From positions 4,774,001 to 4,838,000 of the forward strand of contig OW818681.1 in NCBI GenBank assembly GCA_942493075.1: a stretch of DNA of 64,000 nt, read 5' to 3'. Position numbers and translations under genes: made by a program. Under the pieces are notes generated by a model. It made no database searches and was not told the origin of the DNA. It saw only the letters and a list, made by a program, of their open reading frames with translations. This stretch comes from JBBQYD01 sp942493075. Its GTDB lineage: Bacteria > Verrucomicrobiota > Verrucomicrobiia > Limisphaerales > UBA8199. This document shows positions 32,228-39,965 of the stretch, in pieces. Numbering within the stretch: the stretch's first letter is position 1; each line of letters starts with the position of its first letter.

Positions 32228-32794
32228 TCAATTACCTGTTCCCTGGAGGGCACTCGTGTTGAAACTCCACAGACCGTTAGTATCAAGAGTAATACGCTGC
32301 CACTCTCCGTTAACCACAACACCATTTTTCCCATCCCTTCTATCCATGGGGATCCAGGACCGATCAAACCAGACTTCATGACGCGAGAGATTGCCGCCTT
32401 TATCATAATGAATTCTTTCGGTGAATGATCCGCTACCTCCACGGTCAGTCCACCAAGTAACGCTTTTACCCTCACCATAAAAATATGCACTGAATACTGG
32501 AGGACGGTTACTCCTGAACTGAACATCGAACACATTCTTTCCGTCAAAAAAGTGCTTCTCGACAATTGGCCTCCCTCCTTCGCTAAGCTTTGTCCATATC
32601 GGCTCACCTGTCTTTGCCACAAATAAGCCAATTCCAGACAATTCATTCGTGCGAACCACTTCAAGTTTGAATTGTTCGACGTCCTCGCTAACGGTGGAAT
32701 AATTCTTCAGCCTCCAAAACACCCACACCAAGTTGGCTGCCAACAGAACAATAAGAATTGCAGCCCAAACCGGAATTGACTTCTTTGCGTTCAT
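32228..32794 (-). CDS. Membrane-anchored protein next to the orphan RHS tip (candidate immunity protein)
   Basis: A 188-residue protein with one N-terminal transmembrane segment (residues ~8-28, VWAAILIVLLAANLVWVF), followed by a soluble beta-rich region (VFDVQFRSNRPPVFSAYFYG, then WWTDRGGSGSFTERIHYDKG). I do not recognise the family. It starts 14 bases after the stop of the orphan RHS frame, the same relative place as the lipoprotein after the complete RHS gene. It is unrelated in sequence to that lipoprotein, as expected if each tip has its own immunity protein (inference). Confidence 0.6.
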   Translation of the reverse strand: MNAKKSIPVWAAILIVLLAANLVWVFWRLKNYSTVSEDVEQFKLEVVRTNELSGIGLFVAKTGEPIWTKLSEGGRPIVEKHFFDGKNVFDVQFRSNRPPVFSAYFYGEGKSVTWWTDRGGSGSFTERIHYDKGGNLSRHEVWFDRSWIPMDRRDGKNGVVVNGEWQRITLDTNGLWSFNTSALQGTGN

Positions 32795-32808
32795 AAAAAA
32801 ACGGAAAA

Positions 32809-33921
32809 CTACCCCGCAGTTGGTGGCACTTCAGCATCTTCGTCCTCTAAGAACTTTCGTTTTGCTGGTTGTTGGTTCCCTATATCAATGACGTCGGGAA
32901 TGCACCGTGCCGCCGAGAAAAACTCTGAATAAGGCACGATATATTGGATTGCCTCTATTATCGGCTCCGCCCACTTCCACGTCCTGGGATCATACCACTT
33001 GTTGCCCCACTCATCGAAACCGTTAATTGGATTGCTTCCGCCGAAATGGAACAAGTTCGGATTTGCCAGTAATTCCGCCGGCCACTTTGGTGCATAGCTA
33101 GTCTCAATGGTTTGTAGAATATACAGGAAGTCTTCAAGGGAAATTCCCTTCTTATCTTGGAAAGCCTTGGTCATAATGATTTGTATTTGTGGATCATTGA
33201 TCGCGAAGAGCAGCTTCCGTATGAGTGGGGTTTGCCCCACGAGCCGAACTATCTCAAACCCCGGTTCGCCCAACGGATCCCTATTCACCCACCTTTGCAG
33301 ATTCGGCTCGTAGTACCTATACAGGTAGTAAACCAACTCAGATTGTGGATGGAATTCCTTGCTGGAGAACCTATATAGGTTTGCATCAGCCAAGGAACCC
33401 TGGCTGGCAGTGATGGTGCCGTAGGGATCATAGATGTAACGGGCAACTACGGCGTTCTGCTCATCCACCAGACAGGTCACGTTTCCGTTGCCATCAGCAT
33501 GGTAGAAAGCAGTTGAAGGTTGAAGGTTGAAGGTTGAATGATCCGTGCGGGCGAGCAAACCGCCGATACCACCCGCGCCTTCAAGCGACCCGCTCAGGTC
33601 ATTCCCTCGCGTGTAGCTGACCACAGTCTGCAGGATCTCGCCGAATGGCTGCGGAACATAGTGCCGCTCCTGAACCACCAGGTTCCCGTCATAGACATAG
33701 CGCACCAGCAGGTTCGTTACCCAGGTATTCCCTGCCCACACGAACTCAATCCGTTCCCGGCGACGCATCTTGCCGTCATACCGGAACTCGCTCTTCGTCG
33801 CGTTCGTGATCGTCACCCGGATCAACTGGTTCTCGTCATCATGCACCGACGACCCACCATTCCGACGGAACCGGCCAAGGCACCTGGCATTCATTCGCTG
33901 GTGGCGTTTGATCATTGGCAC
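32809..33921 (-). pseudogene. Orphan RHS C-terminal cassette with a different tip
   Basis: Homology to the complete RHS protein begins abruptly at about 33843 (DDENQLIRVTITNATKSEF) and runs through the core end (YYLYRYYEPNLQRWVNRDPL). Upstream codons back to 33921 are unrelated and carry no signal peptide. The tip differs from the other copy: after GEPGFEIVRLVG there is an insert (KAFQDKKGISLEDFLYILQ), then FHFGGSNPINGFDEWGNKWY and a charged tail with FLEDEDAEVPPTAG. It resembles silent tip cassettes described for RHS toxin loci. Whether it is expressed is unknown. Confidence 0.7.
33275..33840. repeat. Direct repeat within RHS core, copy B
   Basis: It is the counterpart of 21468-22033. It could serve as homology for recombination that swaps the tip of the complete RHS gene. 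Confidence 0.9.
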
Positions 33922-34698
33922 CAGTAAAGGCCTGTGGCCAATAAAGTCAAGATGAATGCGAAAAAACTGACTTCATAAAACCGCTCATCTGCGCTCATCG
34001 ACGCTAATGTCACTGCAGCGCGAAAACGGCGGCAAAATGGAATGTAATCTCACACGAAGCCTCGAAAACCACGAAGATATTGAAGGGAAAACGGAGATCT
34101 CTTTTTCAGACCTTCGTTGCCTTGGTATTCCTTCTGTTCCGTTTGGGAAAGAGTTTTCACAACCAAGAAGCCAAGAAAAGACCTGGAGAACGGAAAGCCA
34201 CGGAGCGAAAAACCGACCTACGTTCTTCTCCGCGTGCTCCGCGCCTCCGCGTGAGACCCGTTCCCCCGCGTGAGGTCCCGCGGCCTTCAAGAGCCGAGGT
34301 TGCCAGCAACTTGCTGTACCTTGGCGTCTTCGCGTCTTTGCGTGATTACATTCGGGCCGTTTCGGCTCTTTCCTTTTTTTCTTCGTGTCTTCGTGTCTTC
34401 GTGTGATTTACCTGCCGTTTCGGCTCAGACCTCTGTTTTCCCGGCTCCCCATCCGTGCAAATTTGGATTCCGGTGGCCGCACCGGTTCCTCCGCGTGAGG
34501 TCACGCGGCCTTCAGGGCGGACCCTCCGATCTCTGCTTTCCGATCTCGAACCCGCCTGCCCCCGGTCCCCCTCCTGTTCAGTTTTTCTGTGTGATCGGCG
34601 GCCTCGGCGAGGCCTGCCCTACCCGTGTTCTTCTCCGCGTGAGACCCGTTCCCCCGCCGCGTGAGGTCACCCGGCCTGCAAGAGCCGAGACGGCTCTT
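33922..34698. repeat. Intergenic dispersed repeats
   Basis: Bases 34046-34275 repeat 30450-30680; 34320-34353 is a GCGTCTT module; 34499-34616 repeats 15300-15417. The segment ends in a hairpin, AAGAGCCG-AGA-CGGCTCTT (34680-34698), that abuts the stop codon of the gene ending at 34699. No gene is supported. Confidence 0.8.
34680..34698 (-). terminator. Hairpin directly after the last Ehr-operon gene
   Basis: A perfect 8-bp stem with a 3-nt loop begins immediately after the stop codon. There is no T-run, and GCAAGAGCCGAG is also part of the repeat family (near 30697 and 31027). It may act as a 3' stabiliser or weak terminator. Confidence 0.35.
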
Positions 34699-35472
34699 CT
34701 ACTTTAAACGGTCGAGCAATGTCAGCAGGCCATCGAGGATCGTAAGCGGATGGGGCGGACAGCCTGGGATGAAGAGATCCACAGGCACGACGCTTTCCGC
34801 GCCCTTTAACGTTTCCGGGCTTTCCCAATAAGGCCCGCCAGAAATCGCGCACGCCCCCACCGCGATGACCAGCTTCGGTGCAGGCACAGCGTCATACGTC
34901 TTCCGCAACGCCAATTCCATGTTCTTCGTCACAGGCCCAGTTATGAGCAACCCATCGGCATGCCTGGGTGATGCGACAAACTGAATTCCAAAGCGTCCCA
35001 GGTCCCAGCCAATTGTGCCGAGCACGTTGGTATCGGCTTCACAAGCAGCACAGCCACCCGCACTCACCTGACGCAAGCGCAGAGAGCGTCCGAACATGCT
35101 CTTCAATTTTTCATCCAATGCTGCGGCCAATCGAATCTCCTGCTGTTGTGAATCGAGCACCAGATCACTGCGCCGACGCACCGACATCCGGTGTTGCCCG
35201 GTCCTGATGATGGCGCCCTCGGGGCATGCCGCAATGCAATCGGCACAAAAAACACATTTACCCAGGTCGAGTTTGATGGACTGTTTACCTTGGGTGATGG
35301 CTTCAGTCGGGCAAACCGGCAGGCAGGCGTTGCAGCCTGCTTTGCATCGGCTCGTGTCCAGGCGCAAGGCCCCACCGTGCCGATCCGGCAACGCTGGGGC
35401 GGGGCCATCCGGATAGGCCATGGTCTGGCAACCCTGGCGCAGGCGGTTCAAAATGGTATCCACGACAAACAT
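34699..35472 (-). CDS. Fused ferredoxin and NuoB/HyfI-like small subunit
   Basis: A 257-residue protein joining two complex-I/hydrogenase-4 subunits. The N-terminus is a two [4Fe-4S] ferredoxin (Cys43, 47, 50, 54 and Cys73, 76, 79, 83), as in NuoI/HyfH. From about residue 120 it is a NuoB/HyfI-like subunit with the four ligands of the proximal cluster: CAACEAD (141, 144), GACAISGG (208) and PGCPPHP (238). It sits on the cytoplasmic face and passes electrons toward the large subunit. It is the last gene of the operon, 8 bases after the large-subunit gene. All cluster cysteines are intact, although the partner lacks a NiFe site. Confidence 0.9.
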   Translation of the reverse strand: MFVVDTILNRLRQGCQTMAYPDGPAPALPDRHGGALRLDTSRCKAGCNACLPVCPTEAITQGKQSIKLDLGKCVFCADCIAACPEGAIIRTGQHRMSVRRRSDLVLDSQQQEIRLAAALDEKLKSMFGRSLRLRQVSAGGCAACEADTNVLGTIGWDLGRFGIQFVASPRHADGLLITGPVTKNMELALRKTYDAVPAPKLVIAVGACAISGGPYWESPETLKGAESVVPVDLFIPGCPPHPLTILDGLLTLLDRLK

Positions 35473-35480
35473 AAATATGG

Positions 35481-36962
35481 TTACAAATCAAAACCGCAGT
35501 AGGACAAATTGAAACTCTTGTTGCAGATGGGAAAATCGGAAATGGCCTGTCCGCGCAGGGCCAAGGCCAAACCAGCCCAGTTGTGGAAGGACGGATCTAC
35601 AATCTTATATCGCGCAAACCGACCCGATGCATCGGTGATCGCGACATGACAGGCTTCGCCGCGCCAACCTTCCACCAGGGCGACGGCCAGCATTTCAGGA
35701 GCGGCGGCAGGAACCTCGCCCATCACCAGGCCATCTGGAGCCGTAGCCAACTGCTCTTGCAGAAAGCTGCCGGAGCGCTGGATTTCAAGCCAGCGCACGC
35801 GTGCCCTGGCGAAAACATCGCCCCCAGGCCACACAGCGACGGGGATTTGCGCAAAACGGCTCCAGCCTGCGGGATGGTCAAACCGGACGTCTCGAACCAA
35901 ACCGCTGGCGCGAGCTGCGGGTCCGACCAGGCCGATTGACGCAGCAGAGCTTTCAGAGACACATCCCGTGCGCTCGAATCGGGCACGAACCGAGGACGCA
36001 TCCCAAAGCCATTCCGCAGCTCGTTCCACTTCCGCTAGAACTTTCTTCAGAGATTCCAGCACCCTGGCCACCCGTTCCGGTTCCAGATCATGCCGGACGC
36101 CCCCGGGTCGCACGAGGCCGCGTCCGAATCGGTTCCCGCATAGCACGGCGGTAAGATTCAGAAAGTCGCCACGAAGCTTTCCGCACGCGGCTGAGGTGGG
36201 AAGAAAAGCCACATCGTTGGCCAATGCACCCAGGTCGCCTGTATGATTCGCCAAGCGCTCCAGTTCAAGAGCCAAAGCGCGAAGCCATTGCGCCCGCAGC
36301 GGCGCTTCGGTCTGCGCCAGCGATTCAAGCACCAAGGCATGGGCCGTGGCATGTGCGATCGTTGAATCTCCGGCTGCAGCTTCCATCTGGATCGCTGTGC
36401 TTCGGTGGGGGCCTCCCGCAAGCGCGGCTTCGATACCACGATGCTGATAACCCAGGGCAATCTCCAGATGGATGACTTCCTCACCGGCACATTGAAATCG
36501 GAAATGCCCGGGCTCAATGATGCCTGCGTGGACGGGTCCCACAGCCACCTCGTGCACTTCGCTGCCTTTTACCGTAAAGAAGTCGCCCACAGCCGGACCT
36601 TTGCCATGGTCCTTCCGGACTGGCTTCAGCCAGGGGTGTCCTTCAGGAACCAAACCGAACTGTTCCCAAACCTCTCGTTCAAAAAGGTGTGCTTCTGGCG
36701 CGTGCAAAGTCAGGCAAGGAACGGAGCCGCGGACTGGAGCGCTTCGGGCCACTGCCAGAGTGTTCGAAGCATCGTCAGCGAGAACGCAAATCAACCGTGT
36801 CCCGCCTTCATCGGGCATTCCGAACCAGGCGGATAACCGGCATCCGCCGTGAAGCTCTGTTACAGTTTGACCAACCAACTCGGCAACCGGCAGCTCGGGC
36901 ACGTCGGCCAGGGGAACCGCTGAGCCGTTGCTGATCTGCAGGAATGTTTCAGAATTGATCAT
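35481..36962 (-). CDS. HyfG/NuoCD-like large subunit without NiFe ligands (Ehr type)
   Basis: A 493-residue fusion of a NuoC-like domain (residues ~1-115, HLFEREVWEQFGLVPEGHPW) and a NuoD/hydrogenase-large-subunit-like domain. In hydrogenases the N-terminal CxxC and C-terminal CxxC bind NiFe. Here the N-terminal site reads EAAAGDSTIAHATAHAL (~194-210) with no Cys, and the C-terminus is DFPICNKSFNLSYCGFDL. The protein therefore cannot hold a normal NiFe centre and fits the energy-converting hydrogenase related (Ehr) group. It overlaps the gene before it by 4 bases. The reaction catalysed is unknown. Confidence 0.87.
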   Translation of the reverse strand: MINSETFLQISNGSAVPLADVPELPVAELVGQTVTELHGGCRLSAWFGMPDEGGTRLICVLADDASNTLAVARSAPVRGSVPCLTLHAPEAHLFEREVWEQFGLVPEGHPWLKPVRKDHGKGPAVGDFFTVKGSEVHEVAVGPVHAGIIEPGHFRFQCAGEEVIHLEIALGYQHRGIEAALAGGPHRSTAIQMEAAAGDSTIAHATAHALVLESLAQTEAPLRAQWLRALALELERLANHTGDLGALANDVAFLPTSAACGKLRGDFLNLTAVLCGNRFGRGLVRPGGVRHDLEPERVARVLESLKKVLAEVERAAEWLWDASSVRARFERTGCVSESSAASIGLVGPAARASGLVRDVRFDHPAGWSRFAQIPVAVWPGGDVFARARVRWLEIQRSGSFLQEQLATAPDGLVMGEVPAAAPEMLAVALVEGWRGEACHVAITDASGRFARYKIVDPSFHNWAGLALALRGQAISDFPICNKSFNLSYCGFDL

Positions 36963-38401
36963 GGCATCGGGACGAGCGAATCAACGGCTGCCTGCCAAAC
37001 CGCGCGTAAGGCGTCCGGTGTAGCGATTCCCAGCCAGAGTGAACCCAGCAGCAGCAGGATGGGAGGCAGAATAACGCCTGCCGTTTCAGTAAACTGGCGT
37101 GCGGATTTTCGGGCGGCCAGCGTTGGTCTGCCATCTACGATGCTAAACACCAGCCGCGTCATGCCGAAGAAAGCGAGCAACAAACATCCTAAGAACAACG
37201 CCGCCGCCCAAGGATGCCCACCGACAAGGGTTGCCTGCAAAATGCGCAACTCACTGAAAAATGGTCCGAATGGTGGACATGCCGTTACTGCGAACAAACC
37301 CACCACAAAAATCCGGGTGGAAACCGGTGTCAGCCATGCCATGCCACGCACTTCCTCCTGCCGGCTGCTGGATGCGGACCGGCGGATGTTGCCGGCGCTG
37401 AGGAAGAGAGCGCCTTTTGTAATGCTGTTATTCCAAACGTGAAACAGCGCAGCGAAGACCCCCGCTCCGCCCAAAGCCGCGCCCACGCTGAGGATTCCCA
37501 TATGCTCGACGCTTGAATAGGCCAGCATACGTTTAAAATCAGGAGTGCCGAGCAAGAACAAAGCGGCGATCAGCATAGAGAAAAGCCCCAGAGCGAGCCA
37601 TGTCAGCGAAGCCACGTCACCAAGCCCGGCGGCATCAACCACGTAGCGGACGCGCAGCAACGCAACGAATGCGACGGTCGTCACGCCACCCGCCAGCAAC
37701 GCGCCGATAATCCCGGGAGCCTCCCCGTAGGCATCGGGCTTCCAAGTGTGCATGGGTGCCAGACCCATCTTGGTCCCGTAACCAGTCAACAAAAGAACCC
37801 AGGCTGCCAGAACCCAAGGCCGGGTGAGACTGCTGCCCTGAGCGGCAAGCGCAGAAAAAGTCAGGTCCCCACCTTCGCCTTGCCCCAGGGAAGCATAGCC
37901 AAGAAAGAAGGAGCCAAGTAATGAGAGAGCGATGCCGGTGCCCCCCACCAAAAGATACTTCCATGTCGCTTCGAAAGCCCGGGCGGTGCCCGTAAAATGC
38001 AACAGAGGAACGGTTACAAGGGTTGCACCTTCCACCGTGATCCAGAGTAAACCGAGGTGCTGTGCCTGAAGCGCTAGTGTGATCAGCCCCAGCAGGCCCA
38101 GGAGCGAGGCGACGAAAACGCGATTGGGACGCTCCACGCGCTGGCGCAGATACGCAACGGCATAACAGGAACACGCAAGGAACAGCAGAGAGACGGCTGG
38201 CAGCACCGCACGTGATACCGCATCAAAACCCAGCCAGGAACCTTCGGTCACAACAGGTGGAAAAAAAAGAAGCCACCAAGCCAGAAGGGTGTGCCCCACC
38301 CCTGCCACGGGCAATAGCCATGGGCGCGACGCCTCTTTGGGCCACACCAAAGCAGCAAACGCCACAGCAAACGCGATACTATTAAGCAGGGTTTCTCTCA
38401 T
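36959..38401 (-). CDS. HyfF/NuoN-like proton-pumping membrane subunit
   Basis: A 480-residue antiporter-like subunit with about 13 transmembrane helices. Conserved blocks are GYGTKMGLAPMHTWKPDAYG (the Lys and His of the proton path), DFKRMLAYSSVEHMGILSVG and LFHVWNNSITKGALFLSAG. Such subunits move H+ or Na+ coupled to electron transfer in complex I and group-4 hydrogenases. It overlaps its neighbours on both sides by 4 bases. No damage is visible. Confidence 0.9.
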   Translation of the reverse strand: MRETLLNSIAFAVAFAALVWPKEASRPWLLPVAGVGHTLLAWWLLFFPPVVTEGSWLGFDAVSRAVLPAVSLLFLACSCYAVAYLRQRVERPNRVFVASLLGLLGLITLALQAQHLGLLWITVEGATLVTVPLLHFTGTARAFEATWKYLLVGGTGIALSLLGSFFLGYASLGQGEGGDLTFSALAAQGSSLTRPWVLAAWVLLLTGYGTKMGLAPMHTWKPDAYGEAPGIIGALLAGGVTTVAFVALLRVRYVVDAAGLGDVASLTWLALGLFSMLIAALFLLGTPDFKRMLAYSSVEHMGILSVGAALGGAGVFAALFHVWNNSITKGALFLSAGNIRRSASSSRQEEVRGMAWLTPVSTRIFVVGLFAVTACPPFGPFFSELRILQATLVGGHPWAAALFLGCLLLAFFGMTRLVFSIVDGRPTLAARKSARQFTETAGVILPPILLLLGSLWLGIATPDALRAVWQAAVDSLVPMP

Positions 38402-39051
38402 TCGTGCAGGGATGTCAGTTTCCGGGTATCCAGGGTGTCGAACTCCCGTTGAATGCGGTCCACGATGATGCCGATGATAAATATCGCCACGGTGAGATCC
38501 AGCAGGATGCCCGCTTCCACAATCAGCGGTGTGGAATGAATCAGCAGCATGCCGAACAGGTAGATGCCGTTTTCGAGCATCAGGTATCCGCAGACTTGCG
38601 AAATGGCTTTTGTGCGCCCTACCAGTAGCAGCAACCCAGTAAACAAGGTGGCCAGGGCACCGGGCACCAGGAGCAATCCCCGATGCATCGGCAGCAACGG
38701 CATGACTTGAGCCAAACCGACAGCCCCTACGGTGGCCGCCGCCCCCAGCAGCAGGGACGGAATGAACCCGAGCAGTGGCTCTTCCTCGCGATCAATGTTA
38801 GTCGCCCGCAACGCCCGGCGCAGCAAATGCGGGATCACGAATCCTTTGATCGTAATGGTGCCGATTGCAACCGCCGCCACCAGCCAGCGGAACTCTTCAA
38901 ACAGCAACGGGAGCACGCCCAGCAACAGGCCTTGCATGGCTGCCGCCCGAATAATAGAAGGCAGCCGGCTGCTGCCCAATGCGAGCAGGTTCAGGCCCAT
39001 GGCCAGCGCGATAACAAAATTAGCGAGATCGTTCAAAGGGCTCCTTTCCAT
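38398..39051 (-). CDS. HyfE/NuoK-like membrane subunit
   Basis: A 217-residue membrane protein (MERSPLNDLANFVIALAMGL) with six or seven hydrophobic helices. The region YLMLENGIYLFGMLLIHSTP carries the conserved Glu of NuoK/HyfE. The C-terminus is short and charged (DRIQREFDTLDTRKLTSLHE). It lies between the NuoH-like and HyfF-like genes and overlaps both (19 and 4 bases), the usual order of hydrogenase-4 clusters. Confidence 0.85.
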   Translation of the reverse strand: MERSPLNDLANFVIALAMGLNLLALGSSRLPSIIRAAAMQGLLLGVLPLLFEEFRWLVAAVAIGTITIKGFVIPHLLRRALRATNIDREEEPLLGFIPSLLLGAAATVGAVGLAQVMPLLPMHRGLLLVPGALATLFTGLLLLVGRTKAISQVCGYLMLENGIYLFGMLLIHSTPLIVEAGILLDLTVAIFIIGIIVDRIQREFDTLDTRKLTSLHE

Positions 39052-39965
39052 GCCGCAAGCAGCGCAAACAGGCAGAACACAAAAGCAGTTGTCAGCAAAA
39101 GCGGCACGCGCCGAAATGCGAATCTGGCCAGGAGCGACTCCACCAACCCAATCCCGATGGTGATCACCAGCAGAGCTCCTAACAGAGCCGCCAAACCAGC
39201 CCCCAGCCCCAGCTCGCGAATCGGGAGCACGGCTTGCGCGAGGAGCACTCCGAACAGCAGAAGCTTCACTGCCGCCCCATGCAAGATGACGGCCAGGGGG
39301 GGACCGCTATGGTCAAGTATCATCGCCTCGTGGATCATGGTTAGCTCAAGGTGCGTATTCGGATCATCGAAAGGAACCCGGCAGTTCTCGGCCAACAGCA
39401 CGGAAAAAAGCCCGCACGCCAATAACCCTGAGGCGGCACCGCTAGCAGGATGCAACATCTCGCCCAGAGACAGACTTCCGGTTTGCACCGCCAGCGCAAG
39501 AATGGCGGTTAAGATCGCAGCCTCTGATAGGACAGCATAGCTCACTTCGCGAGCGGCTCCCATTCCTTCGAAAGCTGAACCCGTTTCTAGAGCCGCACTA
39601 GCAATGCAAAACCGGGCAAGAGCGAGCAGGTAAATGAAAAGCAAGGCGTCCCCGTGAAAACCCCACGCTTGCGGTCCGGCAAGGACTGGCAGCATCGCCG
39701 CCGCCATCACAATGGCGACCCATGCGACGGCTGGGCCAGCTACGTGGCCGGGGGAAACAGCGGTGCTCAGCACCACTCCTTTGCGCCACAACTTCGCGAG
39801 ATCATAATACAGTTGCAGCACGGGCGGCCCCCGGCGGCCAGCGACCCATGCTTTTACTTTATTGATGATTCCAGGCAACAGTGGAGCAACAGCCAGCCAG
39901 AAGAGCAGTTGAAGCCCGAGCTTGCCCGCGGCAAACAAGGAGTCCCTGAACATGCCCCCAGTCAT
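39033..39965 (-). CDS. HyfC/NuoH-like membrane subunit
   Basis: A 310-residue protein of the NuoH/HycD family, which links the hydrophilic arm to the ion pumps. Recognisable are AGRRGPPVLQLYYDLAKLWR, GSAFEGMGAAREVSYAVLSE and ENCRVPFDDPNTHLELTMIH with its acidic residues. It has about eight transmembrane helices. It overlaps the HyfB-like gene by 4 bases and the HyfE-like gene by 19. Confidence 0.92.
   Translation of the reverse strand: MTGGMFRDSLFAAGKLGLQLLFWLAVAPLLPGIINKVKAWVAGRRGPPVLQLYYDLAKLWRKGVVLSTAVSPGHVAGPAVAWVAIVMAAAMLPVLAGPQAWGFHGDALLFIYLLALARFCIASAALETGSAFEGMGAAREVSYAVLSEAAILTAILALAVQTGSLSLGEMLHPASGAASGLLACGLFSVLLAENCRVPFDDPNTHLELTMIHEAMILDHSGPPLAVILHGAAVKLLLFGVLLAQAVLPIRELGLGAGLAALLGALLVITIGIGLVESLLARFAFRRVPLLLTTAFVFCLFALLAAWKGAL

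Noticed and set aside
32116..32664. Minus-strand frame of 182 codons overlapping the membrane-anchored gene
   Set aside because: It is out of frame with the better gene at 32228-32794, which has a transmembrane anchor and follows the RHS frame by 14 bases.
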